Source: Hyphomicrobiales bacterium (lineage in GTDB: Bacteria; Pseudomonadota; Alphaproteobacteria; Rhizobiales; Rhizobiaceae). Taken from it: a stretch of DNA of 64,000 nt. Where the stretch lies: assembly GCA_900466575.1 (NCBI GenBank), contig UBMP01000017.1:1-64000 (forward strand), read 5' to 3'. The position numbers and the translations under genes were made by a program. Each line of letters starts with the position of its first letter. Positions within the stretch are counted from its first letter, which is position 1. This document shows, in pieces, positions 55,551 to 64,000 of the stretch. Below the pieces are notes generated by a model. That model did no database searches. It was not told the origin of the DNA and saw only the letters and a program-made list of their open reading frames with translations.

Positions 55551-55666
55551 GGCTTAACCTCGAATGGTTCTGCTGAGAACGCCCGGTACACGCGATCATG
55601 GCGCCGGTCCAAGGGTCGGATCTCGAGCGTGCGGACGGATCGGCCGGCCGGACGCTCGAACAGTCG

Positions 55667-56203
55667 CTAGCTGGCAGCGCCGACGCCCACGCTGTGATAG
55701 CCACGCTTGAAGTAGATCAATGCGTCGGCACCCTCACCTTCAGAAACGGACAGGACCGAGCAGAAGAGAACGCGGTGTGTCCCCACATCCATCCCGTCCG
55801 TCACCATGCAATCGAACGAGACGACGGCATCGTCGAGGACTGGTGCACCGGATATGCCGCGATGCCAGCTGGCCGCGGCAAAGCGCTCCTCGACCGGCGT
55901 TTTGCCCCCGAAAAGGTTCGAGAGGCGGTCATGTGCGCTCGACAGCACATTCACGCAAAGCGCTTGGTTCTCCATCACGGCATTGAACACGGACGCGGAG
56001 CGATTGAGGCAAACAAGAAGCGTGGGCGGCGTGTCGGTGACGCTGCACACGGCCGTTGCGGCAAAGCCGGCCTTGCCGGCCGGGCCGTCGGAAGTCACGA
56101 TGTTGACGGCGGCGCCCATCTTGGACATCGCATCACGAAATATCTGCGGCGAGATGGCATCCGCGACGATTTCGGCATTGGCGAAAGACGGGTTCAAGGT
56201 CAT
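55667..56203 (-). CDS. Flavin reductase family (DIM6/NTAB) protein
   Basis: This 178-residue FMN-binding split-barrel protein has [41 protein letters not shown] and a C-terminal FKRGYHSVG. Such proteins reduce flavin with NAD(P)H for two-component monooxygenases. I chose ATG 56203 because AAGGA lies 8 nt upstream; the ATG at 56212 abuts it. It is 24 bp after the amidase stop and last intact gene of that operon. No obvious two-component oxygenase is nearby; the flavin hydroxylase on the other strand is class A. Confidence 0.87.
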   Translation of the reverse strand: MTLNPSFANAEIVADAISPQIFRDAMSKMGAAVNIVTSDGPAGKAGFAATAVCSVTDTPPTLLVCLNRSASVFNAVMENQALCVNVLSSAHDRLSNLFGGKTPVEERFAAASWHRGISGAPVLDDAVVSFDCMVTDGMDVGTHRVLFCSVLSVSEGEGADALIYFKRGYHSVGVGAAS

Positions 56204-56227
56204 CGGGGACATCCTTTCAAGGTGCAC

Positions 56228-57649
56228 TTATGCCGACTGCGCCAATGGCGCGTTCTGCGGCATGAAGGGTTTGAGGGAAAGTTCGCGTTCGAGACGTCGC
56301 GCGACGGAAGCGATTTCGGCTTCGCGCCAGGGACGCCCGACGATCTGGATCGCCACCGGCAGCCCTTCCGCCGAAACGGCAACCGGCAGCGTGACGACGG
56401 GCAAGCCGAGATAGGAAAACGGCCGCGTAAACGATGTCATGGCACTGACGACACGGTTCATCTCGGGGCTCGCCCCGATATCGACATCGGCCGAGCGGGG
56501 CGGCAGGAATGGCATGACCGGCGCAATCAGCACATCGGCGTCCGCGAAAGCCGTTTCCAGAAACTCCGCAAGCATGAGGCTGCGCGTCTGCAGTGCGCGG
56601 ATGTAGATCGGCGCGGGCATCGCGAGTGACTGAGACAGACGCATGCGGATCTGCGGACCGTAGTCCTCGGGCCGCTCGCGCATCCAGTCGAAATGTGCCG
56701 CACCCGCCTCGGCCATTGCCACGACGTTCGCAAGTTCGGCGACGGCCGATAGATCGGAAGGCTGCGCCTGCCGGACCGAACCGACATGCGGCGTAAGCGC
56801 CGACATCGCGGTTGCAACACCGTCGCCCACCACCGCCGCAATATCCTTCTCGAACAGGCCTCCGAGAACGCCTAACCGGATCGAGGAAATATCGCCGAGG
56901 AGGTCGCCGGGAGGAGAAAGGCTGGCACAGGTGGTATCGAGCGGGTCCGCCCCGCTGATGATCTTGAGCAGGCTATAGGCATCGTCGACATGAGCACCAA
57001 GTGGCCCGACGCAATCCTGTGAGAAGGAAAGCGGCATGGCGCCATGTCGGCTGACGCGTCCTTGCGTCGGCTTGATCCCGACGACGCCGCAGCAGGCGGC
57101 GGGCAGACGGATAGAGCCACCCGTGTCGGAGCCGAGCGCGGCCAGCACGACGCCGGCCCCGACGGCAGCGCCGGAGCCGCTGGAAGAACCGCCCGTAATA
57201 CGCTCGGGATCGATCGGGTTCCGCGCCCGCCCATGGTGGGCGTTGTGTCCAGTCGGCCCCATGGCGAATTCGCTCATGTTAAGGCGTCCGATGGAGATCG
57301 CTCCTGCAGCCTCCAGGCGCTGCATGACGGTTGAGGTCGAGCCTGCGACGTGCCCGGCACGGATCTTTGAGCCGCAACCAGTCACCATGCCCTTGCGGTC
57401 ATACATATCCTTGTGCGCCAGCGGCACGCCGTGAAGCTCCCCGAGCGGCTTGCCCTCCGCCTTCCAGCGGTCGGCGGCCTCCGCAGCGGCCAGTGCTGCC
57501 TCTTCCTCGATGGCGATGAAAGCATTGATGCGCGGCTGTTCCGCCCTGGCGCGGGCGATGGCAGCTTGCGTCAGCGCCACGGAAGTTGCCGCTCCGCTGC
57601 GGATCAGGCCAGCAGCATCTGCGAGGCTTCGGGGGTGGAGTTCGCTCAT
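56228..57649 (-). CDS. Amidase-signature hydrolase, AtzE-like
   Basis: This 473-residue amidase has the Ser-cisSer-Lys triad regions: lysine in LAHKDMYD, cis-serine in GGSSSGSGAAV, and nucleophile in GSDTGGSIRLPAA. The ATG at 57649 overlaps the stop of a 68-residue AtzG-like gene (ATGA). AtzG and AtzE form a GatC/GatA-like complex in cyanuric acid breakdown. The pairing here suggests hydrolysis of a carboxylated urea or amide, but 1-carboxybiuret itself is not implied by the neighbours. It is cytoplasmic. Confidence 0.9.
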   Translation of the reverse strand: MSELHPRSLADAAGLIRSGAATSVALTQAAIARARAEQPRINAFIAIEEEAALAAAEAADRWKAEGKPLGELHGVPLAHKDMYDRKGMVTGCGSKIRAGHVAGSTSTVMQRLEAAGAISIGRLNMSEFAMGPTGHNAHHGRARNPIDPERITGGSSSGSGAAVGAGVVLAALGSDTGGSIRLPAACCGVVGIKPTQGRVSRHGAMPLSFSQDCVGPLGAHVDDAYSLLKIISGADPLDTTCASLSPPGDLLGDISSIRLGVLGGLFEKDIAAVVGDGVATAMSALTPHVGSVRQAQPSDLSAVAELANVVAMAEAGAAHFDWMRERPEDYGPQIRMRLSQSLAMPAPIYIRALQTRSLMLAEFLETAFADADVLIAPVMPFLPPRSADVDIGASPEMNRVVSAMTSFTRPFSYLGLPVVTLPVAVSAEGLPVAIQIVGRPWREAEIASVARRLERELSLKPFMPQNAPLAQSA

Positions 57650-57852
57650 ACTTCCGCCTCCTTCTCCATCAGCGCATAATAGGTCGCAGGTTCTATTGCG
57701 AAGAAGACATTCCCCTCGCCCTTGCGCGGCGGGGCGATCGCGCCGCTGTCGCGCTGCATTTCGCCCGCCATGGCGACCATTTCCGCCTCGTTTGCCGGGC
57801 GCGCCCAATAAAGGCGCGCCAGCGTATCGGCAATCTCCTTGAGCTCGGCCAT
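57646..57852 (-). CDS. AtzG-like small amidase partner (DUF4089)
   Basis: This 68-residue protein (MAELKEIADTLARLYWARP...) has an N-terminal helix like GatC and a C-terminal tail ending FFAIEPATYYALMEKEAEV, which resembles AtzG/DUF4089 proteins that dock onto AtzE. It is coupled on both sides: its ATG shares a base with the permease stop (TGATG), and its stop overlaps the amidase start. Stabilisation of the amidase is the probable role. Confidence 0.75.
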   Translation of the reverse strand: MAELKEIADTLARLYWARPANEAEMVAMAGEMQRDSGAIAPPRKGEGNVFFAIEPATYYALMEKEAEV

Positions 57853-58862
57853 CAGCTGAAATCCTGTGGTTGGCGGTTGCGCACGAGCTGGCTGAGCGAC
57901 ACCGCAATGACCAGCGCGCCGCCATAAAAGAGGTTCTGCACATAGGCATGAGCGCCCATCATGGTGAGGCCCGTAATGCCGGTCACGAGGAAGTAGACGC
58001 TGATCACCGCGCCAAAAGCGTTGAAGCGGCCGGGCGCAATGGTCGTGGCGCCGAGGAAGGCTGCGGCAAAGGCCGGCAGCAGGAGGTTGAGGCCCGAGAG
58101 CGGATCGGCCGAGCCCGTCATGCCGGAATAAAGGATACCGGCAAAGGCGGAGATCAGCCCCGACAGGATGAAGGAGGTCGCCCGCACCCGCTCGACCGGA
58201 ATGCCGTTCAGCCGCGAGACCTCGCGACCGCGCCCGACAAAGAGCAGCTTGCGGCCGGGAATGGTGAATTCGAACGCGTACCAGATCACGGCAGCGAGGA
58301 TCAGCGCGTAGTAGAAGGCCAGCGGAATGCCCCAAAGCCGGCCCATGATGACCCAGGACACGAGGTCCATCGAGACGCCGGAGATCGTCTGCGATCCGCT
58401 CATCCAGAGGATTACGCCATTGACGAACGTGCCGACGCCGAGCGTCACGATCAGCGAATGGATGCGGAAATAGAGCACGAAGAAGGCGTTGATCGCCCCG
58501 ATCAGCGCGCCGACGGCAAGCGACATGAGCAGGACCGGCAGGATCGGCCAGCCCATTTGCGCGTTGAAGACGCCAATGACCATAGAGCTCATCGTGAGGA
58601 TGGAGGCGCCGGAAAGGTCGAAATCCCCTGAGGTCAGCGGAATGATGATGCCGAGCGTCAGCACGACAAGGACCGCCTGCGAGCCGAACATGGTGGAGAA
58701 GTTCCGCCAGCTTAAGAAGCTGTCCGGCATGAGAATGCCGAAGAGGATGATGAGAAAGAGCCAGGCCGCGACCAGCGCGAAGCGTTCCGCCTCGGTCTTG
58801 AGCGTGAAGCGCGACTTGAGCGCGGAAACGGGCTTCTGGATGGGCATGTCGATCGTCGTCAT
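57852..58862 (-). CDS. Ribose-type ABC transporter permease
   Basis: This 336-residue CUT2-type permease has about ten hydrophobic helices, with IIIPLTSGDFDLSGASIL (the counterpart of the GGIDLSVG motif), HSLIVTLGVGTFVNG and FLGATTIAPGRFNAFG. Its start ATG 58862 overlaps the ATPase stop (ATGA). In this operon it feeds an amidase, so the substrate is probably not a plain sugar; nucleobase- or amide-type compounds are possible. Confidence 0.9.
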   Translation of the reverse strand: MTTIDMPIQKPVSALKSRFTLKTEAERFALVAAWLFLIILFGILMPDSFLSWRNFSTMFGSQAVLVVLTLGIIIPLTSGDFDLSGASILTMSSMVIGVFNAQMGWPILPVLLMSLAVGALIGAINAFFVLYFRIHSLIVTLGVGTFVNGVILWMSGSQTISGVSMDLVSWVIMGRLWGIPLAFYYALILAAVIWYAFEFTIPGRKLLFVGRGREVSRLNGIPVERVRATSFILSGLISAFAGILYSGMTGSADPLSGLNLLLPAFAAAFLGATTIAPGRFNAFGAVISVYFLVTGITGLTMMGAHAYVQNLFYGGALVIAVSLSQLVRNRQPQDFS

Positions 58863-60421
58863 TCTGCGGCCTCCGCATCGGTGCTGTAGAAGCAGGCTTC
58901 GGTGATTGCCTTGCGGCTGATCTCGTCTCCCTTGAGCTCGACGACCGGTCGTCCGCGCGAGAAGACGAGGATGCGGTCGCAAATCTGCTCAAGCTGTTCA
59001 TTGTCGGTGGAGGCGCAGAGGATCGAGGTGCCTGCCCTTGCCGCCCCATCCAGCGCCTTGAAGATCTGCTGGCGCGCGCCGAAATCCACGCCTTGCGTCG
59101 GCTCGTCGAGAAGCAGCAGCTTCGGCTGGATACGCAGCCATTTGGCGAGCAGCACCTTCTGCTGGTTCCCTCCCGAGAGCGACCCGAGCGCGAGCGCCGG
59201 ATTATGCGGCCGCACATCGTGCATGGTGGAAAGGCGCCCCGCCTCCTTGACCATCGCGCCGCGATCGAGCCCCGCGAGATGCGAAAGCTCATCGAGGATC
59301 GGTAGCGTTATATTGTCGGTGACCGCGAGCGATCCGATGCCGGCAGCCCCCAGCCGGTCGCCGGGCAGAAGCGCAACGCCCATGCGCTGCGCCATCAAGG
59401 GAGTCATCGTCGCCAGATCGATCTTCCGGTCGGCCACGGTCAGCGTGCCAGCCCCGCGTCGCGCGCCGTAAAGCGTATAAGGCACGCTGGCAAAGCCGGA
59501 GCCGATCAGACCCGTCACGCCCAGAATCTCGCCTTCCTGCAAGGACAGGCTGAAGGGCGGCGTCTTGCCGTCGGTCAGGTTGTCGGCACGAATGGTGACA
59601 GGCGCGGCACCCGCAACCATGCGCTGCTTGGCAAAGGCATCGATGCGCGAGCCCACGATGGTATCGAGAATGGCCTGCCGGCTGGAGGTTTTGGTGTCGA
59701 GCACCTCCACCAGCTGCCCGTCGCGCAACACGGCCACGCGGTCGGTGATATCGCGCACCTCGTCGATGTCGTGGGTCACGATGATAACGGAGGCACCGGT
59801 CTTCACGATGGAACGGACAAGATCGAAGAGCCGCTTGACGTCTTCGCCCGGAAGGAAAGGCGTCGGCTCATCGAGCACCAGAATCCCCTCGCCGCCATAG
59901 CCGGCGTCGGAAGCGCGAAGATCCTCGAAGGCGCGGATGATGGCGACGAAGGCGCGCTCGACCGGCGGCAGGCTCGCCACCGTCGCCAGAGGGTCGATGT
60001 CGAGATTGAATTCGGCAAAGAGCGCCGAAAGCCGCTCCGCTTCCTTGCGCCAGGAGACGAACCACGGGTTCTTCTGTCCCAGCGACGTCACGCGCATGTT
60101 CTCGGCCACGGTGAGCGAAGGCACGAGGCCGAGATGCTGGTGGACGAAGGCAACGCCGCGCTTCTTGATCAGCATCGGGTCGAGCGGCAGGGCCATTTTC
60201 TCACCCCACAGGACGACCTCGCTGCCCTCTTCCGGCTGGTGAAAACCAGCCAGAACCTTGATGAGGGTCGACTTGCCAGAGCCGTTCTGCCCGAGCAGAC
60301 CGAAGACCTCGCCACGCCGGACCGCAACACTGACGCCCTTGAGCGCATAATTGCTGCCGAACTTCATCCTGATGTCGTTCATCACAAGGACGGCGTTATC
60401 GGTCATTGCGGTGTTGGACAT
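58859..60421 (-). CDS. Ribose-type ABC transporter ATP-binding protein (two NBDs)
   Basis: This 520-residue duplicated ATPase has Walker A GQNGSGKST in domain 1. The signature there is highly altered (SLPPVERAFVAIIRAF), and Walker B is ILVLDEPTPF. Domain 2 has the usual degenerate P-loop (GLIGSGFASVPYTLYG), an intact LGSLSGGNQQKVLLAKW and LLLLDEPTQGVDFG. It energises uptake through the coupled permease. The start ATG 60421 is 33 bp after the binding-protein stop. Confidence 0.92.
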   Translation of the reverse strand: MSNTAMTDNAVLVMNDIRMKFGSNYALKGVSVAVRRGEVFGLLGQNGSGKSTLIKVLAGFHQPEEGSEVVLWGEKMALPLDPMLIKKRGVAFVHQHLGLVPSLTVAENMRVTSLGQKNPWFVSWRKEAERLSALFAEFNLDIDPLATVASLPPVERAFVAIIRAFEDLRASDAGYGGEGILVLDEPTPFLPGEDVKRLFDLVRSIVKTGASVIIVTHDIDEVRDITDRVAVLRDGQLVEVLDTKTSSRQAILDTIVGSRIDAFAKQRMVAGAAPVTIRADNLTDGKTPPFSLSLQEGEILGVTGLIGSGFASVPYTLYGARRGAGTLTVADRKIDLATMTPLMAQRMGVALLPGDRLGAAGIGSLAVTDNITLPILDELSHLAGLDRGAMVKEAGRLSTMHDVRPHNPALALGSLSGGNQQKVLLAKWLRIQPKLLLLDEPTQGVDFGARQQIFKALDGAARAGTSILCASTDNEQLEQICDRILVFSRGRPVVELKGDEISRKAITEACFYSTDAEAAE

Positions 60422-60454
60422 GGGGGGCTCCCGTTCTGGTCGGCGTTGCTCAGA

Positions 60455-61555
60455 TCACTTCAGCTTCCAGAGCTTGCGGAAACCGTCGAGATGCGCGTCG
60501 CCATAGCCGTCGTTGAAGTTGGCCGGCACGCCCGCCGTCTTGATATTGTCCTTGTCGAAGATCAGCAGCGGCACGTTGAGCTTGGCCACTTCCGGCTTGC
60601 CGCAGATCATGCGCATGATGTTGTCGATCGCCGCATAGCCGGCCCAGCCGAGGCTTTCGCCGACATCCATGTTGACCTGGCCTTCGCGCAGCATGTCGAG
60701 AACGAAGGGCGTGCCGTTGAAACCTGCCACGCCGACGGAGCCAAGAGCGCCGGTGATGCGCAGCGCCGGGACGACGAATTGCGACATCGAGTCATAGATG
60801 GGGATGATGTAGTTGATGCCCGGATCGGCGAGCAGCGCCGACTGCGTGCCGGGCTGGATCTTCGTCGCCCAATCGGAGACTGGCACGTCGAGATGCTTCT
60901 GCTTGCATTCCGGGCAGAGCGCCGTCAGCTCTTCCTGGATCGCCTTGACGAAGGGAATGGACGGCAGGACGTCGGACGAACCGATGATCAGGACGTTCGG
61001 CTTCCCGCCCGTCTGCACATAGGCGTAAGCGGCGAGCACCTTGCCGGCGCCGGTGAAATCGACGCGGGAGGAGTAATCCACCGTCGGAGCTGATTTCTGC
61101 GTCACGTCATAGAGATGCGTTGTCGTGATCTTCAGGCCGGCATTGCGCGCTTCCGTGAGCTGCGGGCCGAGCCATTCGGGGTTCAAGCCACCGGCGATAT
61201 CCAGCACGTCGTATTTCTGGCTGATCGCCTGCGACACGCCCTGGATCCACTGGTCGGTCTTCAGCTGGTTGTCCCAGGTCGTGTAGGTGAAGCCCACTTC
61301 CTTCGCCGCGGTGGACATCGCCTTCTGCAGCTCGACATTGAAGGGGATCGTCATTGAAATCGGGATCGACAGCACCTTCTTGCCGGCCATGCAGGACTTC
61401 GCATCAAAGGGCTCGCCCGGCGGATCGAAGACGGGCATCTTCTTATGCTGTTCAAGGATCGCCTTGGCGTCGGCCATGGCATCAGCATGCGCGCCGGACG
61501 GCACTGCAGCAATCGCGGACGCGGCAAGGAAAGCGCTGAGTAGAAGCACACGCAT
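60455..61555 (-). CDS. ABC transporter periplasmic substrate-binding protein
   Basis: This 366-residue protein starts MRVLLLSAFLAASAIAAVP, an export signal cleaved near AHADA. The peripla_BP_4 fold is shown by VLSIPISMTIPFNVELQKAM, YDVLDIAGGLNPEWLG and GVAGFNGTPFVLDMLREG. Two cysteines (CPEC) may form a disulphide or metal site. ATG 61555 is preferred; 61564 is too close to the GGGG ribosome site. It is the first gene of the amidase operon, 76 bp from a perfect GTACGTAC operator. Confidence 0.9.
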   Translation of the reverse strand: MRVLLLSAFLAASAIAAVPSGAHADAMADAKAILEQHKKMPVFDPPGEPFDAKSCMAGKKVLSIPISMTIPFNVELQKAMSTAAKEVGFTYTTWDNQLKTDQWIQGVSQAISQKYDVLDIAGGLNPEWLGPQLTEARNAGLKITTTHLYDVTQKSAPTVDYSSRVDFTGAGKVLAAYAYVQTGGKPNVLIIGSSDVLPSIPFVKAIQEELTALCPECKQKHLDVPVSDWATKIQPGTQSALLADPGINYIIPIYDSMSQFVVPALRITGALGSVGVAGFNGTPFVLDMLREGQVNMDVGESLGWAGYAAIDNIMRMICGKPEVAKLNVPLLIFDKDNIKTAGVPANFNDGYGDAHLDGFRKLWKLK

Positions 61556-61605
61556 ATCTGACATTCCCCTGTTGGATGCCCCGATTTTCCGGGGTCTTGA
61601 TCGCA

Positions 61606-61642
61606 TCTCCGTCGCAACGGGACGGCCTTAATGTACGTACAT
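61606..61642 (-). promoter_or_regulatory. GntR-type operator overlapping the amidase-operon promoter
   Basis: ATGTACGTACAT (61631-61642) is a perfect 12-bp palindrome upstream of the binding-protein gene. On the minus strand TTGACG lies just before it (about 61660-61655) and TACATT follows 18 bp later, so the operator covers the -10. The same core recurs at 63111-63118 beside a GntR gene. Confidence 0.7.
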
Positions 61643-61779
61643 ATTCACGCCATCGTCAACGGTTTTGCGAGAAATTTTTGCAGTGCAAAATAAAAAGGCA
61701 AATGCCGGCTATCGGTCTAAAAACTGCAATTTCCTTATTCAATTTCAGTGCTCCGTTTCGTTCGGACGTGACGGTCCGG

Positions 61780-61817
61780 CAAAGAAAAACGGGGCCGCAG
61801 TCAAACTGCAGCCCCGT
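61780..61817 (-). terminator. Rho-independent terminator of the MFS gene
   Basis: On the minus strand a stem of 12 out of 13 pairs (61817-61805 with 61801-61789, ACGGGGC...GCCCCGT) is followed directly by TTTTTCTTT. It lies 24 bp after the MFS stop at 61841. This is the clearest intrinsic terminator in the window. Confidence 0.9.
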
Positions 61818-61840
61818 CAATTCACAGAATATGTCGGTAC

Positions 61841-63079
61841 TTAGTGGCTCAGGTCCGCGTCGCGATGGGAGCGCCAGGCAGCGACCATCCCGAGGAATCC
61901 CAGCAGCGAGAAGACAAGAAAACTTGCACCATAATGTCCGGTGAGCAGGTACAGGCTGGCGAAGCTGGACGGACCGACAATGACACCGATGAACGTGTAG
62001 ACAAGCACGCCGCCCGTAATGGCCCCGATGCGCCCATCCGGTGCGTTGTGCGCGACCTCGGCCAGCAAGACGCCATTCCAGCCTATCGTGGTCAGGCCGA
62101 GCACGATCAGGACGCCCACCTGCAGGTACGCGGGCATATCGACGACGAAGAAAAGGGATGCAAAGCCAAGCCCGATCAGCAGGCCCAGCAAGGCCAGGGT
62201 CTTGAAGCCGCCGCCCACCTTGTCGGCCACGACGCCCCAGAAGATACGCCCGAAGGCGCCGAAAAACTGCATCACGGCAGCAACCGATCCGGCAGCCAGA
62301 AGGGACCAGCCACCATCGTGAACCAGTGTCACGACCGCGAAGGCAGACAGTGACAGCTGCGTCGCCGAATAGGCGAATCCGAGAAAACTCAGCGCTCTCA
62401 ACTTGGCATTCTTCCAGATAATGCCCTGCTCATCGCGAAAGCCTTTCATCATCGAGCCCATCGGCACGCTGCGGTCGATCGGCTCCGTCACATGCGTGGC
62501 AGCCAGCAGCACCATCGTCGCCAGCGGTGCCGCCGCCCCGATCAGCAGGGCATATTGCCAGTCCATCTGTCGCGACAGGAAAGGAAAGGCGAAGCTTGCG
62601 AGAATGCCGCCCAATGGCACGCCGGACTGTTTTATGGAGAAAACGATGTTGCGCTTGCCGTGGGGCGTGATGCGCCCGAGCATTTCCGAAGAGGCCGGAT
62701 TGTTCAGCCCATAGCCGATGCCGATCAGAAGCGACGCCACGATGATCGGCAGGACATGCGCCATGGCGATGCCCACGAAGCCGAGAAAAAAGCAGATGAG
62801 CGCCAGCTGCTCGACCCTTACCGGGCCGAAGCGCTTGACGAGCGTGCCGGCCACGGCCGAGGAAAACATGCCCGAGGTATAGATGAGGCTGATCTGATAG
62901 CCGATCAGATAGGCGCCTATCCCAAGGTCGCCCGCCACCGTGGGCGCAATCGCAGTCAACGCCAGGACGCTGGCTGTCGCAACGATCTGGATCAGCGTGG
63001 CAGCACTCAGTGTGACCATCAGGGAATGGGATTTGCGCGCGCCCGAGCCCGAGGCGTCTTCGGCCGTAATGTCTGACAT
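61841..63079 (-). CDS. MFS transporter of the GntR regulon
   Basis: This 412-residue major facilitator protein has 12 predicted helices, with TLIQIVATASVLALTAIAP as TM1 and the loop GRITPHGKRNIVFSIKQSGVPLGG. ATG 63079 lacks a strong ribosome site, but its promoter (TTGGAA, 17 bp, TATACG at 63131-63103) places the transcript start close upstream. Uptake of the substrate of the amidase or aromatic operon is likely, given the shared operator. Confidence 0.87.
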   Translation of the reverse strand: MSDITAEDASGSGARKSHSLMVTLSAATLIQIVATASVLALTAIAPTVAGDLGIGAYLIGYQISLIYTSGMFSSAVAGTLVKRFGPVRVEQLALICFFLGFVGIAMAHVLPIIVASLLIGIGYGLNNPASSEMLGRITPHGKRNIVFSIKQSGVPLGGILASFAFPFLSRQMDWQYALLIGAAAPLATMVLLAATHVTEPIDRSVPMGSMMKGFRDEQGIIWKNAKLRALSFLGFAYSATQLSLSAFAVVTLVHDGGWSLLAAGSVAAVMQFFGAFGRIFWGVVADKVGGGFKTLALLGLLIGLGFASLFFVVDMPAYLQVGVLIVLGLTTIGWNGVLLAEVAHNAPDGRIGAITGGVLVYTFIGVIVGPSSFASLYLLTGHYGASFLVFSLLGFLGMVAAWRSHRDADLSH

Positions 63080-63102
63080 GTAAGGCAACAGTCCTGCATT
63101 TA

Positions 63103-63131
63103 TCGTATATGTACGTACTAATTGATTTCCA
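63103..63131. promoter_or_regulatory. GntR-type operator within the divergent MFS/GntR promoter
   Basis: ATGTACGTACTA (63109-63120) matches the perfect palindrome at 61631-61642 in 10 of 12 positions, with the core GTACGTAC intact. It lies in the spacer of the minus-strand promoter (TTGGAA/TATACG) for the MFS gene and upstream of the divergent GntR gene. Confidence 0.7.
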
Positions 63132-63228
63132 ATTTGAGCGCAAGGATGCGGCGTGAAATCGCATCCAGATGGAAATATGTTTGCTTTTACGAGAAAAAAC
63201 ATATTGATGTGCCGGGGGAGCGAAACAG

Positions 63229-64000
63229 ATGAGCAATGCGATTTCTCAGGAAATGACCGGCAGCACGCAGGAAATCAAGAACGGCTGGAAGCCTGAGATC
63301 GCGACCGCGCCGCTCTATTTGCAGGTGGCCCACCATCTGGAATCGCGGATTTCCAACGGGGATTTTGCCGTCGGCTCCCTCTTGCCGACTGAAAACGAAC
63401 TGGCCGAGGCGCTCGGCGTCAGCCGCCAAACGGTGCGGCAGGCGATTGGGCTCTTGCGCAACAAAGGCCGGCTTTCCGCGCGCAAGGGTGTCGGCACCCG
63501 GGTGGAGGCGATCGAGGCCAGCAGTGGCAGCACCCGCTTTATCGCGCATTCGCGCTCCGAACTGTTTGAGATCGCCGCAGAGACGGAATTCGTTATCGGC
63601 TTCCGCGAAATGGTCTCCGCGCAGGGCAAACTGGCTGTCGACCTCGGCTGCCGACCGGGGCGCAAATTTCTCCACATCACGGGGGTTCGCTATCCCGCCA
63701 ATCGCGGCAAGGCCTTCTCCTGGAACGAAGTTTACATCGATTCCCGGGTAGCCGCGGCCGTCAAGGACGTCACGGTCGCCCGGCGCGCCATCTTCCACTA
63801 CATCGAAGAATTCACCGGCGAAAAGATCCACGAGATCCAGCAGGATGTTCGCCCGATCGCCATGGACGAGGACATCGCGGAGAAGGTCGGCTGCAAAGGT
63901 GGGGACCTCGCGTTGATCGTCAACCGCCGCTATTACGGCTCCGGTCGGCGGCTGCTAGAATACGCGTTCCAGATACTCCCCGCAGACCGCTTCACCTATA
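63229..64000 (+). CDS. GntR family regulator with UTRA domain (truncated by the window end)
   Basis: An open frame from ATG 63229 runs off the window after 257 codons. The winged helix is clear: APLYLQVAHHLESRISNG, LLPTENELAEALGVSRQTVR and ARKGVGTRVEA. A UTRA effector domain (HutC subfamily) follows from about residue 100, with FREMVSAQGKLAVDLGC and FSWNEVYIDSRV. GGGGGAG precedes the start at about 9 nt. It is divergent from an MFS gene, and GTACGTAC palindromes nearby and at 61631 mark its probable targets. Confidence 0.88.
   Translation, partial: MSNAISQEMTGSTQEIKNGWKPEIATAPLYLQVAHHLESRISNGDFAVGSLLPTENELAEALGVSRQTVRQAIGLLRNKGRLSARKGVGTRVEAIEASSGSTRFIAHSRSELFEIAAETEFVIGFREMVSAQGKLAVDLGCRPGRKFLHITGVRYPANRGKAFSWNEVYIDSRVAAAVKDVTVARRAIFHYIEEFTGEKIHEIQQDVRPIAMDEDIAEKVGCKGGDLALIVNRRYYGSGRRLLEYAFQILPADRFTY

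Noticed and set aside
55410-55670. 86-codon plus-strand frame
   Set aside because: It lies antisense to the hydantoinase-B remnant, lacks a ribosome site and shows no domain.

Overview
The window looks like part of a Rhizobiales (probably Rhizobiaceae) replicon. It is GC-rich, coding density is high, and catabolic operons built from ribose-type ABC importers, FadR/GntR and TetR regulators and RND efflux are typical of that group. The left edge carries a composite palindromic repeat of a kind common between rhizobial genes. No rRNA, tRNA, transposase, phage or CRISPR was seen. All identifications come from reading translated sequence and motifs; no database search was run.

Layout. 0-1.5 kb: palindromic repeat and an SMP-30/gluconolactonase gene divergent from a TetR gene, sharing a 13-bp dyad. 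2.3-10.3 kb: a DenD-like dehydrogenase, a second TetR gene and a complete RND efflux operon (outer membrane lipoprotein, adaptor, pump). 10.5-15.7 kb: large-subunit catalase, a small ORF, an NRAMP-like transporter with an altered metal site, and a secreted-type alpha/beta hydrolase. 15.8-24.5 kb: a sugar operon (ABC ATPase, permease, binding protein, aldose dehydrogenase, COG3618 lactonase, tagaturonate reductase-like and zinc alcohol dehydrogenases) with a divergent FadR-type regulator. Its enzymes fit the steps L-galactose to L-galactonate to D-tagaturonate to D-altronate. 24.7-29.6 kb: a yhiI-rbbA-yhhJ-type export operon.

29.9-39 kb: c-type cytochromes and a translationally coupled cytochrome oxidase operon resembling the second oxidase (coxMNOP) of bradyrhizobia, divergent from a YdeP-type molybdopterin oxidoreductase. 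39-44.6 kb: a double-kinase hybrid histidine kinase with a single-domain response regulator, and an NTF2-like protein. 44.7-49.4 kb: a fused MhqO-type dioxygenase/MhqD-type hydrolase and a soluble poly-HAMP chemoreceptor containing three near-identical 270-bp repeats.

49.7-64 kb is a catabolic island. The plus-strand operon encodes an alpha/beta hydrolase, EthD protein, VOC dioxygenase, Rieske ferredoxin, FAD hydroxylase and MFS transporter, which together suggest hydroxylation, ring cleavage and C-C hydrolysis of an aromatic or heteroaromatic compound. The facing minus-strand operon encodes a ribose-type ABC importer, an AtzG-like/AtzE-like amidase pair and a flavin reductase, followed by a decayed hydantoinase-B remnant. 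A GntR/UTRA regulator cut by the window end and an MFS gene complete it. Matching GTACGTAC operators lie upstream of the importer and between the MFS and regulator genes, which makes this a plausible single regulon.
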